Part shown: positions 41,993 to 51,600 of the stretch, piece by piece | Numbering within the stretch: the stretch's first letter is position 1 | How the letters are laid out: each line of letters opens with the position of its first letter | NCBI GenBank assembly: GCA_022843565.1 | Contig: JALHNK010000001.1 | Span: 1-64,000 of the forward strand | Origin: Phycisphaerales bacterium | Lineage (GTDB): Bacteria; Planctomycetota; Phycisphaerae; Phycisphaerales; UBA1924 | Length of the DNA stretch: 64,000 nt | Direction of reading: 5' to 3' | Notes under the pieces: model-generated | The model's input: the letters and a program-made list of their open reading frames with translations, nothing else | What the model was told of the DNA's origin: nothing | Databases searched by the model: none | Program-made: the position numbers and the translations under genes

Positions 41993-43651
41993 ATGGACGC
42001 GGCTGACCACCAACCCGACTCTCGCCCCCACCCACCCCCGGCGCCGATTCCCCCCACCGCCGCCGGTCGCTCCGGCGGGCACGCGCTCGGCTCGGCAGTC
42101 CGTGTCACCTCGCTGGTCACGCTCGCCTCGCGCTTCGGCGGCCTCGCCCGCGACCTGCTCGTGGGCCTGATGTTCAAGGACACCGCCCTGGGCTCGGCCT
42201 TCACCTTCGCCTTCGCGATCCCCAACCTCTTCCGCCGGCTGTTCGGCGAGGGGGCACTCTCCGCGGCGTTCGTCCCCGAATACACCCAGACCCATAAGCG
42301 CGATCCCGCCAACGCCGATCGGCTCGCTTCGCTCACGCTCGTGTGGCTCGCGTTGGTCACGTCGATCCTCACCGTGCTTGGCGAACTCGGGCTTCTCATC
42401 GCGCTGCTGACGCTGCCGCCGGATGAAGAACGCTTCATGGCCATCACCCTCACGATGGTGATGCTGCCGTTCATGCCCTTCATCTGCATGGCCGCGATCC
42501 TCTCGGGAATGCTGCAAGTCCACGGCAAGTTCGGCCCCGCCGCCAGCGGGCCGCTCATCCTCAACGCCTTCATCACTGGCGTCGGCCTCTGGTATGTCTT
42601 GCGAGGCCAAGCCGCGACGCTCTCAGCTGGCGTGATCATCGGCATCGCCACGACGCTCTCGGGCCTCACGCAGGTTCTGTGGTTCCTCTGGCTGCTGCGC
42701 CCCCACGTGGGCTGGACTCGCAACACCGCCGGCGCTCGCGAGGCCGGGCGCACGATGCTCAAGCGATTCGTGCCCGTGCTCATCGGCGCCGGCACGCTCC
42801 AGCTCAACACGTTCATCGACCTGCTGATCGCCAGCTTCCCGATCTGGGTCGGGCCGACGATCATGGGCGTGGTCTATCCGCTGGACGACGCCAGCGCCAC
42901 CATCCTCTCAATGACCAGCCGGATCTACCAGTTCCCGCTGGGGGTCTTCGGGATCGCGGTGGCGTCGGCGGTCTTCCCGCTGCTGTCGCGAGCCGCGGAC
43001 GCGCCGGGCGAGTTCGCCAGCGTGCTCCGCCGCGGCGCACGCCTGTCGCTCTTCATCGCGGTCCCCGCATCGATCGGCCTCGTACTTGTTCGCCACGACG
43101 CCACCAGCGCGCTGGTGCCCACGTTCAGCGACGTCGGCAAGGCCCGCTGCGCCGACGTCCTGCTGGGCTTCTCACTCGGCGTCTGGGCCTACGCCCTCAC
43201 CCACGTCCTCACCCGCGCGTTTTACGCCCTGGGCGATACGAAGACCCCCATGCGCATCGCGATCTGGATGGTCGGCATCAACGTCGCGCTCAACCTCACG
43301 CTCATCTGGCCCCTGCGCGAGGCGGGCCTGGCGTGGTCCACCAGCCTCTGCGCCATCGCCCAGGTGCTGATCCTCTGGCGCATTCTGAGCCGTCGCTCCT
43401 CGATCGAGCTCGATAACGCGACGCTCAACGCGATCCTCAAAATCCTGCTCATGTCCGGTTTGATGGCGGTCGCGGTCTTCGCCCTGGCCCTGCTCTGGCC
43501 CTCGTCGCCCGACGACCGCTGGCGCGTCCACGCGCTCCGCCTCGTGGCCAGCGCCGCCCTGGGTGCCCTGGTCTACATCGGGGCCGCCAAAGCCCTCGGC
43601 ACGCCCGAGCTCGGCTGGCTGCTCACCCGACATCGACGGCCAAACCCGTAG
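41993..43651 (+). CDS. murJ: Lipid II flippase MurJ
   Basis: A 552-residue MOP-superfamily membrane protein. It begins with a Pro-rich head (1-28) and then about fourteen helices. Diagnostic segments are VTSLVTLASRFGGLARDLLV near 37, FAIPNLFRRLFGEGALSAAF near 70-90 and RAFYALGDTKTPMR near 412. MurJ flips undecaprenyl-linked peptidoglycan precursor across the inner membrane. Its presence with murG in the same window implies peptidoglycan synthesis. The start at 41993 (MDAADHQ) is chosen for position; ATG 41939 is in frame. Transcribed divergently from the gene at 41428. Confidence 0.95.
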   Translation: MDAADHQPDSRPHPPPAPIPPTAAGRSGGHALGSAVRVTSLVTLASRFGGLARDLLVGLMFKDTALGSAFTFAFAIPNLFRRLFGEGALSAAFVPEYTQTHKRDPANADRLASLTLVWLALVTSILTVLGELGLLIALLTLPPDEERFMAITLTMVMLPFMPFICMAAILSGMLQVHGKFGPAASGPLILNAFITGVGLWYVLRGQAATLSAGVIIGIATTLSGLTQVLWFLWLLRPHVGWTRNTAGAREAGRTMLKRFVPVLIGAGTLQLNTFIDLLIASFPIWVGPTIMGVVYPLDDASATILSMTSRIYQFPLGVFGIAVASAVFPLLSRAADAPGEFASVLRRGARLSLFIAVPASIGLVLVRHDATSALVPTFSDVGKARCADVLLGFSLGVWAYALTHVLTRAFYALGDTKTPMRIAIWMVGINVALNLTLIWPLREAGLAWSTSLCAIAQVLILWRILSRRSSIELDNATLNAILKILLMSGLMAVAVFALALLWPSSPDDRWRVHALRLVASAALGALVYIGAAKALGTPELGWLLTRHRRPNP

Positions 43652-43723
43652 GGTGCCCTAGGAAGCCCTAGGCAACACAGGGCCCCCGGGCACGCCGCCA
43701 GCACCCGGGATCCTCAAAAAGCG

Positions 43724-43750
43724 AAAAACGGCCGCACGCGGCCGTCTTTC
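43724..43750. terminator. Bidirectional terminator between murJ and tRNA-Ala
   Basis: The stem ACGGCCG / CGGCCGT (loop CACG) has a T-rich tail on the right and an A-rich flank on the left. It can therefore serve both the rightward murJ transcript and the leftward tRNA. Confidence 0.75.
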
Positions 43751-43762
43751 GTTCCACCGTAG

Positions 43763-43837
43763 TGGAGGCAAGGGGACTCGAACCCCTGACCTCATCCATG
43801 CCATGGATGCGCTCTACCAAAACTGAGCTATGCCCCC
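43763..43837 (-). tRNA. tRNA-Ala (anticodon GGC)
   Basis: Read on the minus strand the acceptor is GGGGGCA / TGCCTCC. The anticodon stem CATCC / GGATG closes loop ATGGCAT (anticodon GGC). The T arm is AGGGG-TTCGAGT-CCCCT and the discriminator is A. The D arm AGCTCAG...GAGC is complete. CCA is not encoded. Confidence 0.96.
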
Positions 43838-43979
43838 ATGATCAACGAGCGTTGGTGCGCCCGATCACGGAACCGAGATGTCACCCTCACCCGCCGGATG
43901 TCCGCCGCGTGAAGGAAGGGATGATAGCCAGCCAACCCCGTCGGGGGAAGACCCCCCAACGGGTCCAGTTGCCGGTGCG

Positions 43980-45152
43980 TCAGCCGCCCCTTCCCCCCAG
44001 CGCCCGATCCACCGCCGCGATCACCTCATCGGTCGTGATCCGATCGATTCGGCATCGCTCCGGGTGATCATCCGCAAGTTCCTCTGAGGGCAGCGTCGGG
44101 TCCGCGGTGATGATGATCTCGCGCGTCGTGCCAGGGTGTTCCGGCAGCAGTGTCCAGCGCGGGTCCGTCGGCCCAAACAGCGAGACGCACGGCACCCCAA
44201 AGGCCGCCGCGATGTGCCGCGGCCCCGTGTCATTGGTCAGCACCAGCTTCGCACGCCGCACGATCCCCTTCAGCGACGCGACCGTCCCGCCCAACTCATG
44301 CAAGCACACCACCATCCGCTCGTCTTCCGGATGGTCCAGCACGATCGCGTCGCGGATGATCGACACCAGCTCACCCTCGGCCGGCGAGCCGTTGATCGCG
44401 ACCTTGAGCCGATGCTGGCTGATCAGGTGGTGCGCCACGCCGGCGAACCGCTCGACGGGCCAGCGTTTGGCGGGGTTGTTGCCGCCTGGGTTGATGAGGG
44501 CAAAGGGCTCGGGCGCGGGCCCGACTTCGCCGAAGACCGGCCCTGGTTCGAGGCCGCCCTTCATCAGCACCTGGCGCGATTCCTGATCCTGGCGCTCGGT
44601 GCTGCTCAGCTCAAGCATCGGCGTCCAGTTGACCACCGACGAGCCGTCGGTGCGCGTCGCCATGTCCACGATGAAGCTCCGCGAGCGCAGGACTTCCAGC
44701 AGCGCCCGCCCGGCGGTCAAGTAGTAATCCACGGCGCTGATCGGCTCCCACCCCTTGCGTGGCGGCGGGCGCCGGGGCGCAATCAACCGCTCAGTCAGCA
44801 GCACCCCGCGCCCGTCACGGTCATACCCCACGCGGATCGGGATCGATGCGAGCCGAATCGCCATCGCGCTGGCAAACGAGTTGGGCAACAGCAACGCGGC
44901 GTCAAACCGCAGCGCCACGAGCTTTGACGCGATCTTCGCCGGCCCCGTCACCGATCGCCCGTCGGCGACGATGATGTCATCGAGCAGGTCACTGCCGCTC
45001 AACAACTCATCCAGCCCCGGCCTCACCAGCCCCACGATCACCGATCGGGGCATCGCCTCTCGCAGCAACCGCAACGTCGGCGTGGCCATGACCGTGTCGC
45101 CCAGCCACGAGGGCAGGAACACCAGCACACGGGCAGGACGCGGCTCAGGCAT
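43980..45152 (-). CDS. Glycosyltransferase family 9 (heptosyltransferase-type)
   Basis: A 390-residue GT9 enzyme. The N-terminus VLVFLPSWLGDTVMATPTLR is the classical heptosyltransferase start. The C-terminal half contains INPGGNNPAKRWP near 220, the nucleotide-sugar-binding NDTGPRHIAAAFGVP near 312 and LFGPTDPRW. GT9 enzymes transfer L-glycero-D-manno-heptose to the lipopolysaccharide inner core. The gene lies 29 bp downstream of a GmhB-like phosphatase, a step of ADP-heptose synthesis, which supports this role. WaaF (heptosyltransferase II) is the closest reading, but I and II types cannot be separated by eye. Confidence 0.87.
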   Translation of the reverse strand: MPEPRPARVLVFLPSWLGDTVMATPTLRLLREAMPRSVIVGLVRPGLDELLSGSDLLDDIIVADGRSVTGPAKIASKLVALRFDAALLLPNSFASAMAIRLASIPIRVGYDRDGRGVLLTERLIAPRRPPPRKGWEPISAVDYYLTAGRALLEVLRSRSFIVDMATRTDGSSVVNWTPMLELSSTERQDQESRQVLMKGGLEPGPVFGEVGPAPEPFALINPGGNNPAKRWPVERFAGVAHHLISQHRLKVAINGSPAEGELVSIIRDAIVLDHPEDERMVVCLHELGGTVASLKGIVRRAKLVLTNDTGPRHIAAAFGVPCVSLFGPTDPRWTLLPEHPGTTREIIITADPTLPSEELADDHPERCRIDRITTDEVIAAVDRALGGRGG

Positions 45153-45181
45153 CGCCGCCAGTTATAGCCGAATCACCACGA

Positions 45182-45766
45182 TCAAGCACGCAGCATCATC
45201 TCCACCGCACCCGCCAGATCGAGCGCCCACACGCCCCCCTCATCTGGCTGGCGCGGGTGCAGCCGGATCGCGCGAGCCTTCGAAACTCCCGCGTTGATCG
45301 CGGCTTCGACATCGCGGGCCATGTCACCGGCCGCCCAAGACTGCGAGATGTCGAGCCCAAGCTCGGCCGCCGCGGTGAGGATCATTCCCGGCCCGGGCTT
45401 GCGCCACGTGTCCTCACGCGTGAACCGCGGCACCACGCCCTTGGGGTGAAACGGGCAGTAGTACAGCGCGTCCAGCCGCGCGCCATCCTTCGCGAGAAGT
45501 TCACGCACGCGATCGTTCACACGCTCGACCTGCGCGATCGTCGCCGGCGGGCTGTTGGCCATGGGCCCGCGCGCGACGCCGCCCTGGCTCGTGAAGCAGA
45601 CGACGACGAAGCCGGCGCGGTTCAATCGCGCGATCGCGGCGGCCGCGCCGGGCAAGAGCCGCACGAGCTCGGGGTCAAAGAGATCGCCGGGGCGCTCCAG
45701 ATGGCTGGTCGCCGGATGGCTGTCGGTGATGGTGTCATCGCGATCGAGAAAAACCGCCGCTCTCAC
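45182..45766 (-). CDS. HAD-family phosphatase, GmhB-like (heptose bisphosphate phosphatase)
   Basis: A 194-residue HAD phosphatase. Motif I is FLDRDDTITDS at residues 6-16 (nucleophile Asp8), motif II VCFTSQGGVARG, motif III RKPGPGM, and motif IV GDMARDVEAA. The insert YYCPFHPKGVVPRFTREDTW matches the substrate loop of D-glycero-D-manno-heptose-1,7-bisphosphate phosphatase. The zinc cysteine set of GmhB is incomplete here. Its position next to a GT9 heptosyltransferase gene supports the assignment. Histidinol-phosphatase activity is the main alternative in this family. Confidence 0.82.
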   Translation of the reverse strand: MRAAVFLDRDDTITDSHPATSHLERPGDLFDPELVRLLPGAAAAIARLNRAGFVVVCFTSQGGVARGPMANSPPATIAQVERVNDRVRELLAKDGARLDALYYCPFHPKGVVPRFTREDTWRKPGPGMILTAAAELGLDISQSWAAGDMARDVEAAINAGVSKARAIRLHPRQPDEGGVWALDLAGAVEMMLRA

Positions 45767-45793
45767 GAGGACCTCCCGCGCCGTGTGCCTGTT

Positions 45794-46525
45794 TCAGATC
45801 CGCGCGTGACGCATCATCGGGAACATGACCGTCGCGATGTTGTCGCACAGGCGCGTGCCGACGCGCGTAGCGATATCGGCGTGCTCGGCCGCCTGCTGAC
45901 GTACGCCCTGAGCGGTGAGCGAACGAGCCGCCATCGCGGCCTGCGCAGCCGCGGTCTTGATGTGCGCTTCGACCTCGCTCGGCGCAACCTCAAAGTGATA
46001 CTGGAAGCCGTAGGTACGAAGGCCGACGCGGAAGCTCTGCACCTTGCAATCGTTTGACGACTGGAGCAGCGCCGCGTCCGGCGGCAGCTTGCTCACCTCG
46101 CGCGCGTGCGTCTGAAACACCATCGCGTTCCACGGGACGCCCGCCAGCAGCGTGTCGGTCTGGCCAGGCACGTTCGTGCGAATCGCGCAGTAGCCAAACT
46201 CCGGCTGGGCGGCGACACTGACCTCGCCGCCAAGGGCCGAAGCGATCATCTGATGGCCGAGACAGATCCCAAGCACCGGCAACTGACGTGCGTGGGCACC
46301 CTTGATGTACGCAAGTTCCGGTGCCATCCAGGGCAGGTCATCGCCGACATTCTGCGGCCCGCCGAGCACGATCAGGGCATGCACAGAGTCGTAATCCGTC
46401 GGCAAGGCGGAGGCGCCCGCGCGATCCGGACGACGCACGTCCAGCTTGTGGCCCAGGTCACGAAGCACCGGGCCCAGCCGCCCGAGCGTGTCAACATCCG
46501 AGTGTTGCAGAACGATGATGGCCAT
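45794..46525 (-). CDS. Class I glutamine amidotransferase-like protein
   Basis: A 243-residue protein of the GATase1 fold. The nucleophile elbow GICLGHQMIA lies near residue 86 and the His-Glu pair in FQYHFEVAPSEVEAH near 174. LIVLGGPQNVGDD near 52 is the oxyanion-strand region. It resembles stand-alone amidotransferases related to GMP synthase and to gamma-glutamyl hydrolases. The partner synthetase, if any, is not next to it. The minus-strand start at 46525 gives the usual MxIIVLQH N-terminus. Upstream, toward 46683, only repeats are found. Confidence 0.87.
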   Translation of the reverse strand: MAIIVLQHSDVDTLGRLGPVLRDLGHKLDVRRPDRAGASALPTDYDSVHALIVLGGPQNVGDDLPWMAPELAYIKGAHARQLPVLGICLGHQMIASALGGEVSVAAQPEFGYCAIRTNVPGQTDTLLAGVPWNAMVFQTHAREVSKLPPDAALLQSSNDCKVQSFRVGLRTYGFQYHFEVAPSEVEAHIKTAAAQAAMAARSLTAQGVRQQAAEHADIATRVGTRLCDNIATVMFPMMRHARI

Positions 46526-46553
46526 AGGGCGGGAGGATAGCCGGGGCGAGGGG

Positions 46554-46685
46554 AGCCTTCAGCCTTCAGCCTTCAGCAGTCAGCCGCACCCGCGTGACGG
46601 TCGCCCAAACGCAACGGCACCCACCCGCCTCGGTTTTGAAGCTGAAAACCGACAACTGAACACTGACATCTGGCGTCTGACAGCT
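46554..46685. repeat. Two heptamer repeat tracts (CTTCAGC; CTGAACA / CTGACAT)
   Basis: Units cttcagc x3 plus agtcagc occupy about 46556-46584. Units gctgaaa, accgaca, actgaac, actgaca, tctggcg, tctgaca occupy about 46640-46682. Both lie between the amidotransferase gene and the end of the TolC-like gene. Confidence 0.75.
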
Positions 46686-48402
46686 ACTCAGCCACTGGCT
46701 TCTGCAACTGCCCTTCGCGCGTGACGCGGAGTTTTCCGGTTGAGAGCAGGTAGTCCAGGACCGCGTTCCTCAGGTCCGTCGTCGCGCCATCGCGCGAGTT
46801 CTCCGCGTCGCGCAGCGCGTTGGCGGTGTCCACCGCGTCCTGCGCCGTCACCGTATCGGCCTTGAGCTCCTGCTCCTCCATGCGGCGCTTGTTGATGAAC
46901 ACCGCTCGCTCGGCCAGTTGCAGCGCAAACCGCGTCCGCTCGATCGCCCGCACGCGCGAGCGCGCCTCGACGATCACGTTGTCACGCGTCTGCTCCATGA
47001 CCCGCTGCTGCTGCTCGAAGGCGATCGTCGCGCTGCGGAGCTGCAACCGCTCCGTCTCACGGTCCAAGGGCAGGTTCAGCGTCAATCCCGCGCTGATCGT
47101 CGAGCGATCCGGGTTCACAAACGGCTGTCCACGCTGCGATCCCTGATCGCCGCCGAGGTTCGCCGAGCCGACAATGTTCAGATCCGCGAGCAGCGCGTTC
47201 TTGGAGTTCCGCACCGCCCGGCGCTGGTCCTCAACCCGATCGCGCAGCGTCTGAAGGTCCAGCCGATACAACAGCGCCACCTCGCCGGCCGCCTCCGGCG
47301 TGATCTCCGGCTCCGGCAGGTCCAGCGCCTCGCTCTTGATCACCACGCTGGCGTTGACATCGAGCCCGAGCCGCACCTTGAAGCGGTCAAGCGCCAGCAC
47401 GTAGCGCTCGGCCTGCGACGCCAGACGCGATGTGGCCACCAGCACGTCGTTGCTGGCGATGTTCTTTTGGAACTCGGCCAGTCGCCCGGCCTCGACGAGC
47501 GCCGCGGTGCGCGTTTCCAGGGCTCGGAGTTGCTTGAGCGCGTTCTCCTGGTTGGCGATCTCGCGTTGCTGCTGGAGCAGATCGAAGTAGTCGCGCGCGA
47601 TCGAGACCAGATACGCACGCCGGAAGTCCTCGAACGATCGGGCCGCGTACACCAGGTTGCGCTCGCTCTGGATCAAGTCCTCGCGCGCAACATCACCCGC
47701 CCCGCGCAGCAGCGGCAGCGTCGCCGACAGCACCAGCGATGACGAATCGACGTACCGCCCGGTGGCGCTCTCGCGGAGCTGCTCCGTCAGCGAGTACACG
47801 TACGCCGCCTCCACCTCGCCGCCATAGGGCAGTCGCTGCGTCACGCCGAGTTGATTGACCACTTCCAGCGCCGTGGTGTTCTGCTGCGTCGGTGCGTAGC
47901 GACTCACAATCTGCGGCGAGATCGAACCGAAAAACCGGGGCGACCACAGATGCCTCTGAATCAACAGCCGGATCGCCGCGAGGATGTACTCCTCCTCAGC
48001 GTTCAAAACTTCCCGCCCGGTGCGCTGGGCCTGGCGCAGCGCGCCGGTCAGGTCCAGCTCGAGCCCCGTCTCGGCGGGCTTCACCATCGCTGAGAGTCTG
48101 GCCGCGACATCGCGATCCTGGTTCGCCAGCTTCCATCGCAGGTCCTTGGCCTCCGGATCGTTCGTCTCCGGACGTTCGCGCCGTGCGCCCTCGCTGTCCA
48201 GGTCACCCGGCTCTCGCCACGCCCGGGTCGGCACGAGGCCATCTCCGCCGAGCAGCTTGGATCGCTCGCGGACCAGCGCATCGGTCTGCGCATCGATATC
48301 CGAGAGATCGGAGTGGCAGCCCGTATTCGGTATTTGAATGGTACACAAAGCGAGGATCGCGATGCACGCAGGACGACGGTTTTCTGCGCGAAATCGTGTC
48401 AT
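46684..48402 (-). CDS. TolC-like outer membrane efflux lipoprotein
   Basis: A 572-residue protein. The start at 48402 gives a lipoprotein signal (MTRFRAENRRPACIAILAL ... IPNTGC, lipidated Cys near residue 29). Two long helical arms typical of outer-membrane efflux proteins follow. Examples are SERNLVYAARSFEDFRRAYLVSIARDYFDLL near 255 and the second half near 440-540 (QQQRVMEQTRDNVIVEARSRVRAIERTRF). Short beta-prone stretches (VNQLGVTQRLPYGGEVEAAYVYSL near 190) suit the membrane barrel. It would form the outer channel of a tripartite pump; no RND or MacAB partner lies beside it. Confidence 0.85.
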   Translation of the reverse strand: MTRFRAENRRPACIAILALCTIQIPNTGCHSDLSDIDAQTDALVRERSKLLGGDGLVPTRAWREPGDLDSEGARRERPETNDPEAKDLRWKLANQDRDVAARLSAMVKPAETGLELDLTGALRQAQRTGREVLNAEEEYILAAIRLLIQRHLWSPRFFGSISPQIVSRYAPTQQNTTALEVVNQLGVTQRLPYGGEVEAAYVYSLTEQLRESATGRYVDSSSLVLSATLPLLRGAGDVAREDLIQSERNLVYAARSFEDFRRAYLVSIARDYFDLLQQQREIANQENALKQLRALETRTAALVEAGRLAEFQKNIASNDVLVATSRLASQAERYVLALDRFKVRLGLDVNASVVIKSEALDLPEPEITPEAAGEVALLYRLDLQTLRDRVEDQRRAVRNSKNALLADLNIVGSANLGGDQGSQRGQPFVNPDRSTISAGLTLNLPLDRETERLQLRSATIAFEQQQRVMEQTRDNVIVEARSRVRAIERTRFALQLAERAVFINKRRMEEQELKADTVTAQDAVDTANALRDAENSRDGATTDLRNAVLDYLLSTGKLRVTREGQLQKPVAE

Positions 48403-48660
48403 CGAGGTACACACCTTGCTCCGTAGTCGGGTCGCGATAGGGAAACACCACCCCAATTGCGCCACAAGAAGCCCCGAAGTGTACCCCTGCGGGGTCTCTT
48501 GCGTTGCTTGCGTCAACCCTTCTACCTATGCTCCACCCCCCTCGATCGTCCGCGCCGGGCTGAGATGCCCGACACGGGCTCACCGGCCCACTCGGGGCCC
48601 TAAGTTTGGTCAATGGACGGTGCTTCGTGGGCCGCTTCCCTTTTCGGAGGGCTCTGCCAA

Positions 48661-51600
48661 GTGGCGTCCATTACTTACGACTCACAATCATTTCTCATTG
48701 ACGGTCGTCGCATCTTCTTGGTCGGAGGGACGATCGACTACGCACGCGTCCGCCGCGACCAGTGGGCCGCCCGGATCATGGCCGCCAAGCAGGCCGGCCT
48801 GAACACCATCACCACGGACATCGTCTGGTCGCGCCACGAGGCCCGCCCGGGCTCGTTCGACTTCCAGGGTGAGAACGACCTCCGCGCCTTCGTCCAGCTC
48901 GTCGGCGCCGCCGGGATGTACTGCGTCCTGCGCATCGGCCCGTTCATCGGCTCGGGCTACGACCTTGGTGGCCTGCCGGTCTGGTTGCTCTCGCTCAAAG
49001 AGGTCAAGCTCCGCACCGCCAACACCGCCTTCCTGGAAGCCACCAGCCGCTTCTTCAACGCTGTCGCCAACCAGGTCCGCGATCTGCAGGCCACCGCCAC
49101 CGAGACCGGCCCCGGCGGGCCCATCATCATCGTTCAGGCCGAGTCCGCCTGGACCTGCGGCGACGACACCCTCGCCCCCCAATACCTCGGCGAAATCGGT
49201 CGCTACCTTCGCGAGTCCGGCTTTGACGTTCCGATCATCAACGCCAACAACCTTTGGCAGGGCCTCGAAAGCGAGATCGACACCTGGACCGGCAACAGCG
49301 ACATGCTCTCGACGCTGCGCCAGTTGAACGCCGTCCGCTCGTCGATCCCCCGCATGGTCGGCGCCTTCACCGTCGGCCAGGCCGAGACCTGGGGCGCACC
49401 GGCCCGCGCCAACCCCGCGATCGACGCCAACGAGCTCCAGCGCGAGCTGACCGAGATCATCGCCGCGGCGGGCCAGTTCAACATCGAGCCGTTCTGCGGC
49501 GGCACGAACTTCGGCTTCTCCGCCGGTCGCTCGCCCCACGCCTCTGACGCCTTCTACACCACCAGCAACGACCAATCCGCCCCGCTGACCGAAGCCGGCA
49601 CCCCGGGCGAGCTGTTCCACCCGCTGCGCCGCATCGCGATGTTCGCGTCGCGCTTCGCCCGCGTGCTCTCGAACCTCGAGCCCAAGCGCGCCGGCGTCAG
49701 CCTCGTGCCCGAGTCGGTCTTCTCGGTGACGAACCCGAAGCTCCCCTCGACGGGGCACGTCGTGTCCTACGCCGCGGGCTCACAGGGCTCGGTCGCGTTC
49801 GTCTATGGCTCGCGCATCCCCGCCGCCGGCCCGGCCGGCGAGCGCCCCGCGCAGCTCCTGATGAACGACGGCTCCACGCTCCCGGCATACCTGGGCCAGA
49901 ACCAGGTCACCTGGTGCATCTTTGACGTGCGCCTGGCCGGGCGCTCGCAGCTCAACTACTGCAACCTCTCGCCGTTCGCGCTGGTCGGCAAGGTGTTTGT
50001 CATCGCCGGGCCCGCGGGCTCGCCGGTGCGCCTGGCGATCAACGACGCGCCGCTGGAAACGGTCGTCCCCTCTGGCGATGAGCCCGAGACGATCGAGCAC
50101 GAGAACATCCTGGTGGTCATCTGCCGCGAGGAGATGCTGCCCAAGCTCCTGGTCAGCGATGACGCTGTGTACCTCGGTGCCGACGACCTTGCGGTCACCG
50201 GCGAGCCGATCGTCTACAAGGCCGATCGCGAGGTCATCCGCTACGCCGCCGATGGCAGCGTCTCGACGATCAAGTATCACCTGCCGCAGCCGCCGCGCAA
50301 GGTCAAGGTCACGCGCACGGTCAACGTCCCGCCGGTGGGCAAGGCCAAGGGCAAGAAGCCCGCAACAACGACGATCACCGAAGAGATCATGCAAGACGCG
50401 CCGGCCAGCCCGGTGCTGCTTGCGCCGCGCCCGAAGAACCCCGCGCCGCCGACGCTGACGCCCTGGCTCGCCGCGGAGCAGGCCGAGTACACCACCGGCA
50501 GTTCCGCTCGCTTTGCGTCCATCGCCGGCCCGGCCGACCTGGCAACCCTCGGCGCCCCGTACGGCTACGGCTGGTATCGCTGCAACTTCCGCCCGCCGTC
50601 GGCAGGCAAGACACTCGTCGCCTCCCCCGGCAGCGGCGATCGCCTGCACCTGTTCATCGGCGGCCACGATGCCGGAGTCCTGGGCGTCGGCCCCGGCGCG
50701 ACCGGCCTCGGCGATGCCACCATCTCGCTCCAGAAGAAAGACCAATCCCTGGTCATCCTCGCGGAGAACCTCGGTCGCGCCAGCGGCGGCCAGCAACTCG
50801 GCGAGCCCAAGGGCGTCGTCGGCCCGCTCTGGGAGATCAAGCCCGCTCGCGCCATCAGCAAGGCCAACGTCCGCACTGATCGCCCGCTGGAAGCCTTCTC
50901 ATTCCGCACGCCGCTCTTTGACGTCCACGCATCAGACGTCACCGAGCCCGAGCGCACCGCCTGGACCTGGGCCGGCAAGCGCAAGCACACGCTGCTCATG
51001 ACGCTCACGCTCCCGCCCGGCTCGCCGCATCGCGGGCTCATCATCCTCAACGAGAAGCCCATCGCCTTCTTTGACTCGACCAGCCCCCGCCAGCTCACCA
51101 TCGATCCCGAGCAGATGTCCCGAGGCGACAACACCCTCGAACTGGCGCTGCTCACCTCCGCACGCGCTGATCGCGCGTCGCTGGTCAAGCACGTCGAGTT
51201 CTTTGACATGGTCGCCAACCTCACCGCCGACGCCCGGTGGGCCTTCGCCAAGTGGGAAACACCCGCCGACGCCGCGTTCAAGCCCCAGCGCGCCAGCGCC
51301 AAGGGCCCGTGCTGGTACAAGGCCCGCTTCAGCGTCCCCAGCGCACCCGGCGGCCTCTCCCACGGCTTTACACACCACCTCAACGTCTCGCTCAACTCGC
51401 TGAGCAAGGGCCAGCTCTACATCAACTCGCGCCACGTCGGGCGCTACTTCAACGCCACCGGCAAGGGCAAGCCCGTCGGCCCGCACTCAACCATGCTCAT
51501 CCCGTCGAGCTTCCTCATCCCCGGCTCCACCAACGAGATCGCCATCTTCGACGAGCACGGCTTCACGCCGTCGAAGGTGAAGATCGCTTACGTGGTCTGA
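48661..51600 (+). CDS. GH35-like (beta-galactosidase family) protein with atypical active site
   Basis: A 979-residue protein. GTG 48661 was chosen because GGAGGG lies nine bases upstream and the family N-terminus (ITYDSQSFLIDGRRIFLVGG) begins at once; ATG 48613 is also open. The TIM barrel shows GLNTITTDIVWSRHE, GSFDFQGENDL, LRIGPFIGSGYDLGGLPVWL and FCGGTNFGFSAG, all GH35-like. The acid/base Glu is in IIVQAESAW near 161. The nucleophile region that normally reads SEFY-GW is VGAFTVGQAETWG near 233-245, so the usual Glu seems to be Ala. Beta-sandwich jelly-roll domains fill the C-terminal half. No signal peptide is obvious. It may be a binding protein or a variant hydrolase. Confidence 0.8.
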   Translation: MASITYDSQSFLIDGRRIFLVGGTIDYARVRRDQWAARIMAAKQAGLNTITTDIVWSRHEARPGSFDFQGENDLRAFVQLVGAAGMYCVLRIGPFIGSGYDLGGLPVWLLSLKEVKLRTANTAFLEATSRFFNAVANQVRDLQATATETGPGGPIIIVQAESAWTCGDDTLAPQYLGEIGRYLRESGFDVPIINANNLWQGLESEIDTWTGNSDMLSTLRQLNAVRSSIPRMVGAFTVGQAETWGAPARANPAIDANELQRELTEIIAAAGQFNIEPFCGGTNFGFSAGRSPHASDAFYTTSNDQSAPLTEAGTPGELFHPLRRIAMFASRFARVLSNLEPKRAGVSLVPESVFSVTNPKLPSTGHVVSYAAGSQGSVAFVYGSRIPAAGPAGERPAQLLMNDGSTLPAYLGQNQVTWCIFDVRLAGRSQLNYCNLSPFALVGKVFVIAGPAGSPVRLAINDAPLETVVPSGDEPETIEHENILVVICREEMLPKLLVSDDAVYLGADDLAVTGEPIVYKADREVIRYAADGSVSTIKYHLPQPPRKVKVTRTVNVPPVGKAKGKKPATTTITEEIMQDAPASPVLLAPRPKNPAPPTLTPWLAAEQAEYTTGSSARFASIAGPADLATLGAPYGYGWYRCNFRPPSAGKTLVASPGSGDRLHLFIGGHDAGVLGVGPGATGLGDATISLQKKDQSLVILAENLGRASGGQQLGEPKGVVGPLWEIKPARAISKANVRTDRPLEAFSFRTPLFDVHASDVTEPERTAWTWAGKRKHTLLMTLTLPPGSPHRGLIILNEKPIAFFDSTSPRQLTIDPEQMSRGDNTLELALLTSARADRASLVKHVEFFDMVANLTADARWAFAKWETPADAAFKPQRASAKGPCWYKARFSVPSAPGGLSHGFTHHLNVSLNSLSKGQLYINSRHVGRYFNATGKGKPVGPHSTMLIPSSFLIPGSTNEIAIFDEHGFTPSKVKIAYVV

